The notes: generated from the sequence alone by a model not told the origin. Positions 1 to 7,683 are shown, counted from the first letter of the stretch. The stretch is DNA of 27,781 nucleotides from Spirochaeta sp. (GCA_003454605.1 DMKD01000019.1:8846-36626), one strand, 5' to 3'. Translations and numbers: made by a program.

Positions 1-119
1 CACCAATTAATAAAATAGAAGAGCATAATATTGAAATTAAAACTTTAGAAGAATAGCAGTATATTATAGAGTTGCCATCGAGAACCGATGACGCTAATAT
101 AATAGTAATTGTAAAATAG
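1..119 (+). pseudogene. Decayed or truncated reading frame at the window edge
   Basis: In frame 3 the sequence opens inside a frame that reads PINKIEEHNIEIKTLEE, then hits a TAG at 54-56, then continues protein-like as IELPSRTDDANIIVIVK to a second TAG at 117-119. The two halves share one frame and are separated by a single amber codon (a C-to-T change would restore CAG, Gln). This looks like the C-terminal end of a gene that starts upstream of the window, either intact and ending at 56 or broken by the in-frame stop. I do not recognise the family. The region is visibly more AT-rich than the rest of the window. Confidence 0.3.
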
Positions 120-147
120 TAAATTGATGTATTTTTTCTATCAATAG

Positions 148-442
148 TCCAAATTGTTTAATTACATCACTATTCATATTGAACTTAATTTTTTTGATCA
201 AGCGTTTTCCTCGCCGGAAATATCAAGAGCATTAGGGTCTATCCAGAGCCAGTTCAATGAATTGTTCAGAACGATATAAATGAAGATTTAAAAAAGTTTC
301 CTATGATAGCCCCATCCCTGGAAAAGAAAAACTTTTGACAGAAAGGGAAGCAAATGAAATTATTGCTATATAAGTAGTTATATCTACCCCCGAGCCGGAA
401 CTAATACCGCTGCGCGTTATTGGTTTTGAAGTTTCACTATGA
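148..442 (+). pseudogene. Decayed gene relic next to tRNA-Arg
   Basis: Three protein-like frames follow one another without an intact gene. Frame 1 (148-279, possible TTG start at 154) contains SSPEISRALGSIQSQFNELF and stops at 277-279. After a frameshift, frame 2 (284-373) reads VSYDSPIPGKEKLLTEREAN and stops at 371-373. The same frame then continues after the stop as ISTPEPELIPLRVIGFEVSL to a TGA at 440-442. The simplest reading is one gene with at least one frameshift and one nonsense mutation; independent chance frames cannot be excluded. Family unrecognised. The remainder, 443-534, shows no gene; it holds an imperfect long-range stem (430-436 with 505-511) and a small CTGC/GCAG hairpin near 468-480. 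Confidence 0.3.
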
Positions 443-534
443 GTTTTTTCTTATTCAATGAATCGCCTGCTTTCGGGCAGAGTCGTTACCTTGAGTGAAA
501 GTAATGAAACTCCATCGAAAAGCCTAAAGAGGTA

Positions 535-568
535 TAAAAAAACCAGGCCTTTCAACCTGGGTTTTTTA
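535..568 (-). terminator. Rho-independent terminator of tRNA-Arg
   Basis: Read on the minus strand, a CCAGG/CCTGG core stem (with flanking A/T pairs and one bulged C) is followed by a run of seven T. It begins directly after the 3' end of the tRNA-Arg gene, so it is well placed to end the tRNA transcript. Confidence 0.85.
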
Positions 569-642
<74 letters not shown>

Positions 643-645
643 ATA

Positions 646-703
646 TTGTCCATAGGACAATCATTATCCTGACGGATAATTTAGATTAGCCTCCCGGCTA
701 ATC
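646..703 (-). promoter_or_regulatory. Three tandem hairpins forming the tRNA-Arg leader
   Basis: Three perfect, mutually different inverted repeats sit between the predicted transcription start (about 706) and the tRNA. In transcript order they are GATTAGCC-GGGA-GGCTAATC (703-684), ATTATCC-GTCA-GGATAAT (680-663) and TTGTCC-TAT-GGACAA (660-646). They are separated by 2-3 nt and the last ends 3 nt before G1. No T runs follow them, so they do not look like terminators. Confidence 0.8.
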
Positions 704-712
704 GTAGGACAC

Positions 713-741
713 ATATTAGTCAAAAAGACATCTGCTGTCAA
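713..741 (-). promoter_or_regulatory. Sigma-70 promoter of tRNA-Arg
   Basis: On the minus strand TTGACA (741-736), a 17-nt spacer and TAATAT (718-713) form a near-consensus promoter; the start point would be near 706. It lies just behind the stop codon of the HD-GYP gene, which has no clear terminator, so read-through into the tRNA is also possible. An 11-bp direct repeat TCAATTAACCT (738-748 and 756-766) overlaps the -35 box and that stop codon. Confidence 0.8.
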
Positions 742-759
742 TTAACCTGATGTTCTCAA

Positions 760-1593
760 TTAACCTACTATTGAGACTATGCGCTTCATATCAAGAAGTG
801 ATTCAAATGAGTGAATCTTGTCGATCATCGTATCGTCGAGGATTACCCCTTTGGGGATCAGCAGCATACCGTTGTCGAGGTTGATGTCTTCAGCCATATA
901 CATGCCTGTCGTCAGTTCACTTAATGGAATGCCGGAGGATTTTGAAGTGTTATCCTGCTTATCAACATTGGTACGTATAAATTTAATAAAATATGTTGCC
1001 AGCTTTGGATCATAAATGTAGCCTGAGCGCTCTTTGATCCTGTCCACTGCTTCTGATGCTTTAATCTTGTTTTTGTAGATGAAGTTATCGTAGTCATTGG
1101 CGAGTCTTGTAATTCTGGCTCCCAGGGGGATTTCTGAACCTGCAAGGCCGTCCGGAAAGCCGTCCCCGCCGAACTCCTCATGATGGCTTCTGATTATCTG
1201 AGCGGTCTGCCTGAGGTCGTAGGCTGAAGAGATCATCTTTTCGCCTATAAGGGTGTGCCTCTTGTATAGAAGAAGTTCTGCCTCAGTAAGCTCAGCGAAC
1301 GGCGAGCTTATAAGATTCTCCGGATATCCGACCATTCCAATGTCATGAAGCAGCGCACCATAATATATCCTATAGATAGTATCTTTGTCATAGCGCATAT
1401 ATTCGGCGAAGGATTTTGAGAGTACTGCCACACGTTTGATATGTCCGCCGAGAAAATTATTGGTTTGAGAGATTGTGGTAGTGAGCAGACCTACCATGTC
1501 CTGAAAATTCCTGCGAAGAGTCTTCTTTATCCCTCTGAGCGCATGTATTTCGCCTTTAAGAGATTCTACTTGTTCGATTTCTTCCTCTGTCAT
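760..1593 (-). CDS. HD-GYP-like domain protein, likely cyclic-di-GMP phosphodiesterase
   Basis: The 277-residue protein has a short N-terminal helix (likely coiled coil, residues 1-50), then an HD-GYP domain with GALLHDIG (the HD metal pair), a following HTLIGEKM histidine, and HHEEFGGDGFPDGL, which aligns with the canonical HHExxxGxGYPxGL. The GYP triad is GFP here and the spacing of the preceding acidic/glycine residues is altered, so hydrolytic activity is likely but not certain. A C-terminal segment (about residues 205-277, with LTTGMYMAEDI and GMLLIPKGV) resembles the small module that often accompanies HD-GYP domains in response-regulator-like proteins; no receiver domain is present. 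It follows the PHP gene by 15 nt and has its own ribosome site (GGATAGG), so the two are probably co-transcribed. Confidence 0.85.
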   Translation of the reverse strand: MTEEEIEQVESLKGEIHALRGIKKTLRRNFQDMVGLLTTTISQTNNFLGGHIKRVAVLSKSFAEYMRYDKDTIYRIYYGALLHDIGMVGYPENLISSPFAELTEAELLLYKRHTLIGEKMISSAYDLRQTAQIIRSHHEEFGGDGFPDGLAGSEIPLGARITRLANDYDNFIYKNKIKASEAVDRIKERSGYIYDPKLATYFIKFIRTNVDKQDNTSKSSGIPLSELTTGMYMAEDINLDNGMLLIPKGVILDDTMIDKIHSFESLLDMKRIVSIVG

Positions 1594-1608
1594 ATACCTA
1601 TCCTATAT

Positions 1609-2454
1609 CTACAGAATCGGCTGTGACCTCCATTCTCCCTTCGAAAAAAAATAAATTTCACCATATCCGACTAATTTCAGCAGGTCGAGCGATTCTGCAA
1701 AATGGTAATCAATGTGATCCGGATTATGAGCATCTGAAGATAAAGTCAGCGGGATATTCAGCTCATGACAGCGTTCAAGCATCCACTTTGAGGGATATAC
1801 CTCTATTGTTGCCCCGCGGGAGAGTCCCCCGGTATTCACCTCCACTATCACATCCTTTCCTGCCGCTATTTCCAGCATTTGCATCGCTTCATTCCGGTAC
1901 CATTTTTCATCCTGATTAAAGAAGCGGTTATTTACATTTCGTTTCTTCACAAGATCGCAGTGTCCGAGAATGTCGAAGCCGCCGAGCTCCAGCATTTCTA
2001 TTTCGAGTTCAAAGTATCTGCTTACCAGGGGTTTAATATCATTGCTGAAGGTGCGCTTATGGAGCAGTTCCATCTCTGCAATCGGGCCGTCGACAGACAG
2101 GTGCTCCCCCGTTTCTGGATCTTCTATGGAATGAACTGAACCAATCCGGTATTCAAGTCCCAACTCGTGATATTTAGTATCGGCAGGACCCATGCCTCCG
2201 GGGATGAAATCAACCTCAAGTCCGCTGTAAATCTCAAGCTTGTCGCCATATTCTGCTTTGAAGCCGGGCATTGAGGCGGCATATTCATTGAGACCGGCTT
2301 CTGACAGCGTCCAGTCGTTTAAATAACAAAGCGGTGCATGGGGAGATATTCCGATTATATCCAAATCTCTCTCTATTGCCGATTCGGCGTATTCAGACAG
2401 CTCACCGTATCCGTCGTCGAGGTTGAAATGTGAGTGGTAATTTGAATGTATCAT
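1609..2454 (-). CDS. PHP-domain phosphatase, histidinol-phosphatase (HisJ) type
   Basis: This 281-residue protein is a single PHP metallophosphatase domain. Visible metal-binding motifs are HSNYHSH at the N-terminus, ISPHAP, GLEVDF, GSVHS, GHCDLVKK and SSDAHNPD, in the order seen in HisK/HisJ histidinol-phosphate phosphatases, which carry out the penultimate step of histidine synthesis; no other his gene is in view, so a different phosphoester substrate remains possible. The frame can be extended to an ATG at 2481, but I place the start at 2454: the homologous domain begins there and a promoter (TTGAAT-17-TATCAT) has its -10 box exactly 6 nt before this ATG, predicting a leaderless message. 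No ribosome site precedes either start. It is followed closely by the HD-GYP gene. Confidence 0.85.
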   Translation of the reverse strand: MIHSNYHSHFNLDDGYGELSEYAESAIERDLDIIGISPHAPLCYLNDWTLSEAGLNEYAASMPGFKAEYGDKLEIYSGLEVDFIPGGMGPADTKYHELGLEYRIGSVHSIEDPETGEHLSVDGPIAEMELLHKRTFSNDIKPLVSRYFELEIEMLELGGFDILGHCDLVKKRNVNNRFFNQDEKWYRNEAMQMLEIAAGKDVIVEVNTGGLSRGATIEVYPSKWMLERCHELNIPLTLSSDAHNPDHIDYHFAESLDLLKLVGYGEIYFFSKGEWRSQPIL

Positions 2455-2460
2455 GTACTG

Positions 2461-2489
2461 ATGATAGAGGCCGGGCATCATTTATTCAA
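2461..2489 (-). promoter_or_regulatory. Promoter of the HisJ-like gene, with flanking GGGC dyads
   Basis: On the minus strand TTGAAT (2489-2484), a 17-nt spacer and TATCAT (2466-2461), then 6 nt to the ATG at 2454. Dyads overlap it: CCGGGC/GCCCGG (2471-2476 and 2490-2495) brackets the -35 box, and AAGCCC/GGGCTT (2488-2493 and 2502-2507) extends upstream. The arrangement could be an operator; this is inference. Confidence 0.55.
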
Positions 2490-2552
2490 GCCCGGACTGA
2501 TGGGCTTGTATGTCCCCTTGCTTGAGTTTTATTGATATCCGTTATATAAATG

Positions 2553-2586
2553 AAAGATAAAATTACTTCCATGTAATTTTATCTTT
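2553..2586. terminator. 14-bp AT-rich hairpin, possible terminator
   Basis: AAAGATAAAATTAC pairs perfectly with GTAATTTTATCTTT across a 6-nt loop. On the plus strand it ends in TTTTT, on the minus strand in TTTCATTT. On the minus strand it would end a transcript of the small ORF 2563-2640, whose stop codon is inside the hairpin, before the HisJ-like gene. Confidence 0.5.
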
Positions 2587-2640
2587 TTGAAGTTCCGCAA
2601 GCTTTGCTTCCAGAACTTCATTTTCGTAACCCGCATCCAT
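2563..2640 (-). CDS. Possible 25-residue leaderless small protein
   Basis: A short ORF reads MDAGYENEVLEAKLAELQ and ends in KDKITWK; the middle looks like an amphipathic, coiled-coil-prone helix. A TAAAAT box (2652-2647) lies exactly 6 nt before its ATG, the same spacing seen at the leaderless genes of this window, and a 14-bp hairpin covers its stop codon. Its -10 box overlaps the divergent TATAAT of argJ. No -35 box or ribosome site is evident. It may be a genuine small protein, a gene remnant, or chance. No family recognised. Confidence 0.35.
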   Translation of the reverse strand: MDAGYENEVLEAKLAELQKDKITWK

Positions 2641-2650
2641 GCGGAAATTT

Positions 2651-2656
2651 TATAAT
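2651..2656 (+). promoter_or_regulatory. -10 box of argJ and the Bat operon
   Basis: A perfect TATAAT lies exactly 6 nt before the argJ ATG, so the first transcribed base would be at or within a base of the start codon. No convincing -35 hexamer is seen at 16-18 nt. The purine stretch GAGGA before the ATG is too close to act as a normal ribosome site for that ATG. Confidence 0.6.
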
Positions 2657-2662
2657 TGAGGA

Positions 2663-3955
2663 ATGATGCAAAAAAGCAATTCAGCAACGGATTACAGAAA
2701 CGAACTTGAAAGCAGAGGGACCCTGCCCGAAGGATTCTCAACCGGCTTTACCGGCCTGAGCTTTTCTCCCGCGGAGCTGGGTGCTGATCAGAAGATGGAG
2801 ATGAACCTTTCTCTGCTGCTGCTTGATGAATCTACGTCGAGCTTTGCCGGCACATTTACAAAAAATCTTTTTCCTGGTGCTCCGGTGCTGCTTTGCAGAA
2901 AGCGCCTCGAGAATGATAGTTTCCGCGGCATTATAATTAATAACAAGATCGCCAATGTTTGTATTGAAACAGGAGTTGATGACTCGGAAAAAATTATAAA
3001 TACAGCCGCTGAAGAAATAGGCTGCGGGCCTGATCAGTTGATGTCCTCATCAACCGGAGTTATAGGCTGGCGGCTTCCGGTTTCAGATATGATCAAGGCC
3101 GTCCCTGAAGCGGTTAAGGCTGCAAAGGACGATAATCACCGAAATGCCGTGACGCTTTCTGAACGAATAATGACCACCGACAGTTTTCCCAAGCTCAGAA
3201 GCAGAACCCTGGCTGGCGGCCGGATAACCGCTGTGGCTAAGGGTGCGGGTATGATAGAACCGAATATGGCGACCATGCTCTGCTTTATAATGACCGACCT
3301 TGATATAAGCCGTGAAGCCTTGCGTGAAATGCTTCCGGGGGTTGTCGCAGAGACTTTCAACCGCATCTCGGTCGACAGCGACCAGAGCACAAGTGATATG
3401 GTAATAGCGGCAAGTACAAATAAGATAGCCTGCCCCGACATCAAAGAATTTCGGGATGCGCTGTATGATGTTTGCTCCGAGCTAGCCGAGGATATCGTTC
3501 GTAACGGTGAAGGCACAAGCCACGTAATCAGAGTATGCGTTGACGGCGCCGCAAGCGTGGAAGACGCCTGTGCTATCGGTAAAGCCCTCGTTAATTCACC
3601 GCTTGTCAAAACAGCTGTTGCGGGCAATGATCCGAACGTTGGGCGCTTCGCTTCATCTATCGGCGACTACTGCGGCAATAACGGCATAAACCTGCCGGCG
3701 GAAAAGATGGAGATGAAACTGGGTGGTGAGATTATATTCTCAGGCGGCGTATTTCGGATGACTCCGGATAAAGAGTTGCGCTTAGTAGCATATTTGAAGG
3801 ATTGCGGCACAATTCCTGAGCATAAAGGCTGGCCTGTCCATGAAAAAACCGTAAACATTGATATTAATATAGGGATGGGGAATTCCCAATCAATTATATT
3901 AGGAAGCGATCTGACGCATGAATACGTCAGAGAAAATGCCGATTACAGGACTTAA
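2663..3955 (+). CDS. argJ: Bifunctional glutamate N-acetyltransferase / ornithine acetyltransferase
   Basis: The 430-residue protein is a full-length ArgJ. It transfers acetyl from N-acetylornithine to glutamate in the cyclic arginine pathway and in some organisms also uses acetyl-CoA. The autoproteolytic site is intact: GMIEPNMATML, with cleavage expected before Thr204, which becomes the nucleophile of the beta chain. Other family signatures are FSTGFTGLSFS near the N-terminus, SSTGVIGWRLP, FNRISVDSDQSTSD and VAGNDPNVGRF. It is the first gene of a long operon: moxR follows after 9 nt. No other arginine gene is nearby, so its link to the Bat cluster is positional only. Whether it is mono- or bifunctional cannot be told from sequence alone. 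The ATG is predicted to be leaderless. Confidence 0.95.
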   Translation: MMQKSNSATDYRNELESRGTLPEGFSTGFTGLSFSPAELGADQKMEMNLSLLLLDESTSSFAGTFTKNLFPGAPVLLCRKRLENDSFRGIIINNKIANVCIETGVDDSEKIINTAAEEIGCGPDQLMSSSTGVIGWRLPVSDMIKAVPEAVKAAKDDNHRNAVTLSERIMTTDSFPKLRSRTLAGGRITAVAKGAGMIEPNMATMLCFIMTDLDISREALREMLPGVVAETFNRISVDSDQSTSDMVIAASTNKIACPDIKEFRDALYDVCSELAEDIVRNGEGTSHVIRVCVDGAASVEDACAIGKALVNSPLVKTAVAGNDPNVGRFASSIGDYCGNNGINLPAEKMEMKLGGEIIFSGGVFRMTPDKELRLVAYLKDCGTIPEHKGWPVHEKTVNIDINIGMGNSQSIILGSDLTHEYVRENADYRT

Positions 3956-3964
3956 GGACTATAA

Positions 3965-4945
3965 ATGACAAACGATAATATCGATTTACTTATTGAAAAA
4001 GCCCATGCACAGCTTGGGAAATGCAGAACAGAGATTGCCTCCAGGGTTATAGGGCAGAGCTCCATGATAGACGGAATCCTTATGGGTCTACTAGCCGGCG
4101 GTCACGTGCTGATCGAAGGTGTTCCGGGGCTTGCCAAAACCCTCGCTGTAAAAACGATGTCGGAGGTGATCGATGCTACCTTCTCAAGAATACAGTTTAC
4201 CCCCGATCTTCTCCCGGCAGATATTGTTGGAACGATGATCTATAAACAGCAGGGCAGTGAGTTTATCGTCCGCAAGGGGCCTATCTTCGCCAATATTGTA
4301 CTTGCTGATGAAATAAACAGGGCTCCCGCCAAGGTTCAGTCGGCCCTTCTCGAATCAATGCAGGAGCATCAGGTGACTATCGGCAGTGAGACACACAGGC
4401 TGCATGACCCCTTCTTCGTTCTGGCAACCCAGAACCCTATTGAGAGTGAAGGCACCTATCCTCTTCCTGAAGCCCAGCTTGACCGGTTCATCCTTAAGCT
4501 GAAGATTGATTATCCTAGCCCGGATGAAGAGCTGGAAATCCTGCGCAGGATGGGGGTTGAAACTGACATTTCGGTTAAAAAAACACTGACGCCCGCCGCA
4601 CTGAAAGAGCTGAGAAAAACTGCTGAAAAGATCAAAATTGATGAGCGCATCGAGGAATATATAGTCTCAATCGTCGCCGCAACGCGCGAGATGGACAAGA
4701 TTGCGATTCCCTATGCAAAATACATCGAATTCGGAGCGTCACCGCGGGCAAGCATTTATCTTTACCGCTGCGCCAAGATTCAGGCACTGTTTGAAGGCCG
4801 CAGCTATGTAATTCCGGACGATGTTAAAACCGTTGTTCATGATGTAATGCGGCACCGGATAGTGCTCTCTTATGAAGCTGAATCAGAAGAACTGACTACA
4901 GATGACGTCATAGACCGAATCCTTAAGATAATACCGGTTCCGTAA
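3965..4945 (+). CDS. moxR: MoxR-family AAA+ ATPase
   Basis: This 326-residue AAA+ ATPase has a Walker A GVPGLAKT (residues 52-59), a Walker B LADEINRAPAKVQSALLESM, the MoxR-typical QEHQVT and LATQNPIESEGTYPLPEAQLDRF (sensor 1 and arginine-finger region), and a C-terminal lid with SPRAS (sensor 2). MoxR proteins act as chaperone-like ATPases that work with von Willebrand A (VWA) proteins, which are encoded right after it. A clear ribosome site, AAGGA at 3954-3958, overlaps the argJ stop region and lies 6 nt before the ATG. The stop codon overlaps the next start by one base (TAATG), implying translational coupling. Confidence 0.95.
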   Translation: MTNDNIDLLIEKAHAQLGKCRTEIASRVIGQSSMIDGILMGLLAGGHVLIEGVPGLAKTLAVKTMSEVIDATFSRIQFTPDLLPADIVGTMIYKQQGSEFIVRKGPIFANIVLADEINRAPAKVQSALLESMQEHQVTIGSETHRLHDPFFVLATQNPIESEGTYPLPEAQLDRFILKLKIDYPSPDEELEILRRMGVETDISVKKTLTPAALKELRKTAEKIKIDERIEEYIVSIVAATREMDKIAIPYAKYIEFGASPRASIYLYRCAKIQALFEGRSYVIPDDVKTVVHDVMRHRIVLSYEAESEELTTDDVIDRILKIIPVP

Positions 4946-5817
4946 TGGATAGTCTCCAGCTGCTCTCACGAATCCGAAATATTCCTCTCGTCTCGGCCCG
5001 CCTTGTTGAAGGTTTTCTCTCGGGAAACTACCGTTCAGTATTCAAGGGCCCCGGACTGGAATTCGATGAGGTACGTGAATACAGCACCGGAGATGATGTG
5101 AGATCAATCGACTGGAATGTTACCTCACGCATGGGGTCGCCCTATGTAAAGACCTTTCGTGAGGAGCGCGAAATGGCGCTTCTTCTGATGATCGACGTGT
5201 CCGCATCATTACAGACCGGCAGCGGCACCTACCGCAAGGCGGATACAGCCGCCATCATCTCGGCTCTGCTTGCTCATTCGGCGGTGCACAATAACGATAG
5301 AGTAGGGGCGGTGTTCTTTTCCGACCGAATCGAAAAATGGGTGCCGCCGATGAAGGGGCGCAATCATCTTATGCGTCTCGTACAGGATATGGCATCTATT
5401 GAGCCCAAAGGCCGCGGATCTGATCTGTCCTGCGCAATTGCCTGTGTTGAGCAGTCTATGAAGCGCAGGGGTATCTGTATCCTGGTATCAGACTTCAGGA
5501 TCCCTCCGGCATACCGGCAGATGTCTATGCTTGCTCGCAAGCATGATCTCATTGCCGTAAAAATAACCGATCCGGCAGACAGAAAGGTCCCCGAGACCGG
5601 ATTGATGGAGGTGCAGGATCCCGAATCAGGAATGATAATTAAATCATTCGGATTTTCTCCTGGCTACAGAAAGGATTATGAGGATTTCTGGCTTGCCGAT
5701 CATATATTCTGGCAGCGTGAATGCCGCAGACGGGGCATAGATTCTATGGTAATTGATACCGAAGATGATCCTGCCAGGGCTCTGCTTTCCTTTTTCAGGA
5801 GGCGGAAGGGAAAGTGA
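4945..5817 (+). CDS. DUF58 family protein (degenerate VWA fold)
   Basis: The 290-residue protein carries the DUF58 signature GLEFDEVREYSTGDDVRSID about residues 32-52, then a VWA-like region with LLMIDVSASL (a DxSxS metal site) and ILVSDFRIP. No signal peptide or membrane segment is seen, so it should be cytosolic. DUF58 proteins almost always sit between moxR and bat genes and are thought to be the cytosolic partner of the ATPase. Its GTG-overlapping end couples it to the next gene by 4 nt. Confidence 0.92.
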   Translation: MDSLQLLSRIRNIPLVSARLVEGFLSGNYRSVFKGPGLEFDEVREYSTGDDVRSIDWNVTSRMGSPYVKTFREEREMALLLMIDVSASLQTGSGTYRKADTAAIISALLAHSAVHNNDRVGAVFFSDRIEKWVPPMKGRNHLMRLVQDMASIEPKGRGSDLSCAIACVEQSMKRRGICILVSDFRIPPAYRQMSMLARKHDLIAVKITDPADRKVPETGLMEVQDPESGMIIKSFGFSPGYRKDYEDFWLADHIFWQRECRRRGIDSMVIDTEDDPARALLSFFRRRKGK

Positions 5818-6695
5818 AAAAACTGCCTTTACTGATAATTCTCATAATATTCGTCTCACCTGTTTTTGCTCAAAAGAATTACACCAGCGATAAGGTTGTG
5901 TTTCTGCCTCAGGAATTCTACGTCGGAGATCTTGTTGAAATGAGGGTGGTTATCACCCCGGATCCGGGAGTAACTGTCATCCGCCCCGAACGCTTTCCCG
6001 ATTCATACTGGGTTAAGATTGAGAATGCCGAGGTAAACGTGCTGGACGGCGAATATGAGTTGAGGATCTTTCTTCGTCCCTATGCACCTGGAATAAGAAC
6101 CCTTCCGGGGATCCAGTTCGGCGATGTTCTACTTCGCGACATAAGGATCCAGACCGTTTCTATGCTTGCTGATGAGGCGCTGCCGCTGTCGCCGCCAGCC
6201 GGACAGATCCTTCTGCCCGGAACCAGGTACTATATTGCCCTGATAGTTGGAGTCGTTTTTCTTCTACCCGTATTTTTCATCTTCTTCTGGACTAAACTGC
6301 GGAACAATATTCATGCCTATGTGATTGAGCGCCGTCGAAGACGACCGTACCGAAGACTGCTTAGGGTCCTTAAAGAACTGCAGGACAGTATGCATGAATT
6401 AAAGGGTCGGGAGTTCTATACAAAACTGATTGATGAACTAAGGCAGTACCTCACCGCGAGAGGCAGTATCGATTACGAGTCCGCTACGGTACGTGAGGCG
6501 TCAGCCATGATAGATTCTGATTTTTCCGGTTCCAGCGCCAGTAAAGAGCTGGCTAGCCTGCTGAGGTTTGCTGACGAGGTTAAATTCGGCGGAAGACGGG
6601 TTATGATCCGAAGAAGAGAGGAAGATCTGGTCCTATTAACTGAAACTGCTTCAGAAATTGAAGAGGCAGCAGGAGGCTCCCGTGTTAATCTTTGA
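5814..6695 (+). CDS. Bat-cluster membrane protein with periplasmic and cytoplasmic domains
   Basis: The GTG start at 5814 overlaps the DUF58 stop and has a good ribosome site (AGGAGG, 5798-5803 region). The 293-residue product has a signal peptide (residues 1-20, LIILIIFVSPVFAQ), a beta-rich periplasmic part (about 20-135, with FLPQEFYVGDLVEMRVVI, resembling the Ig-like modules of BatD), one membrane helix (about 140-160), a strongly basic stretch (ERRRRRPYRRLLR) and a helical cytoplasmic tail. Position and architecture match the small BatD-like or DUF4381-like proteins that lie before batA in such clusters. I infer that it links the periplasmic Bat components to MoxR/DUF58 in the cytosol. 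No enzymatic motif is visible. Confidence 0.75.
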   Translation: MKKLPLLIILIIFVSPVFAQKNYTSDKVVFLPQEFYVGDLVEMRVVITPDPGVTVIRPERFPDSYWVKIENAEVNVLDGEYELRIFLRPYAPGIRTLPGIQFGDVLLRDIRIQTVSMLADEALPLSPPAGQILLPGTRYYIALIVGVVFLLPVFFIFFWTKLRNNIHAYVIERRRRRPYRRLLRVLKELQDSMHELKGREFYTKLIDELRQYLTARGSIDYESATVREASAMIDSDFSGSSASKELASLLRFADEVKFGGRRVMIRRREEDLVLLTETASEIEEAAGGSRVNL

Positions 6696-7683
6696 AAACC
6701 CCGGCTATCTGCTGCTGCTGACGCTTTTAATACCATCGATATATTTCAGTCATTTTTTTAGGGGGCGCGGGGGACTTGTTCCGGTTTCAATTGGTCTCTG
6801 GAAAAGCAGCACCTTTAAACCGAAGAATTATTTCCTCCGATTTATACTTTTTCTGTCCTCGGCTTCATTCTGGGCAGGAATCATCTGTATAATTTTTGCG
6901 ATAGCCGGTCCCTCCTTTGTGGAAAAGGAAAAAATCTATCTCTCACGCGGAATTGATATAGTTTTTGTTCTCGATGAATCTCCGAGTATGGCGGCACTGG
7001 ATTTTCCGCCCACAAACCGCTTTGATGCGTCAAAGGAAGTTATAAGGAAGTTTGTGAAGGCACGAGAACACGATCCCGTAGGGCTTGTGACATTTGCCGC
7101 TGAAGCAGCGCTCAGAATACCGCCGACACTGGATACGGAGGGTTTTCTCGACGAGCTAGAAACCCTCAAACTGATGGAGCTTGGAAACGGTACTGCAGTC
7201 GGGCTTGGGATTGCGATAGCTGCCCTGCATATGCAGGATTCGACTGCGGAAGAGAAGGTCATAATTCTGATTACCGACGGTGAAAATAATGCCGGTGAGA
7301 TCGTTCCCGAATCAGCCGCCGATATAGCTGCGGGAATGGGCATACGAATATATACAATCGGAATCGGGACGAGGGGCGAGGTTCCTATAGAATATGAAGA
7401 CCCCGAAACCGGAAAAATAATTACCGGCAGATATGACAGTGATTTCGATGAAGAATTGCTGATGGAGATTGCTGAAACTACGAACGGAAAATACTACTTT
7501 GCCCCGAGTACCAACGCACTTGAGGGAATTATGGATGTAATAGATTCGCTGGAAAGCAGTGAAAAACGTGTCAAAATTAAAACCACGTCAAGATCGGGCT
7601 ACCGTCAGCTGACAATTCTTGCGATGATTCTGATCTTCGCCGATTTCTTCATCAAGAAAGTTATTTTCAGGGAGGTCTTCTAA
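6682..7683 (+). CDS. batA: BatA, membrane-anchored VWA-domain protein
   Basis: I choose the GTG at 6682, because AGGAGG (6671-6676) sits 5 nt before it and the protein then starts as BatA proteins do (LIFENPGYLLLL); a TTG at 6658 has no ribosome site. The 333-residue product has two N-terminal membrane helices, a periplasm-facing or cytosolic VWA domain and a C-terminal helix (LTILAMILIFADFF). The metal-ion-dependent adhesion site is complete: D98-E-S-P-S102, the Thr of GNGTAVG and the Asp of ILITDGEN. BatA proteins form membrane complexes with BatB/C/D; they were named for aerotolerance in Bacteroides, a role not firmly shown in spirochaetes. It overlaps its upstream neighbour by 14 nt and batB by 1 nt. 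Confidence 0.93.
   Translation: MLIFENPGYLLLLTLLIPSIYFSHFFRGRGGLVPVSIGLWKSSTFKPKNYFLRFILFLSSASFWAGIICIIFAIAGPSFVEKEKIYLSRGIDIVFVLDESPSMAALDFPPTNRFDASKEVIRKFVKAREHDPVGLVTFAAEAALRIPPTLDTEGFLDELETLKLMELGNGTAVGLGIAIAALHMQDSTAEEKVIILITDGENNAGEIVPESAADIAAGMGIRIYTIGIGTRGEVPIEYEDPETGKIITGRYDSDFDEELLMEIAETTNGKYYFAPSTNALEGIMDVIDSLESSEKRVKIKTTSRSGYRQLTILAMILIFADFFIKKVIFREVF

Noticed and set aside
2455..2481. HisJ-like start at 2481
   Set aside because: The nine extra residues precede the conserved HSNYHSH motif and the promoter -10 box falls inside them; no ribosome site supports 2481.
3136..3627. 163-residue minus-strand ORF inside argJ
   Set aside because: It is antisense to a full-length conserved gene and its composition (Ser/Ile/Arg-rich low complexity) is that of a shadow frame.
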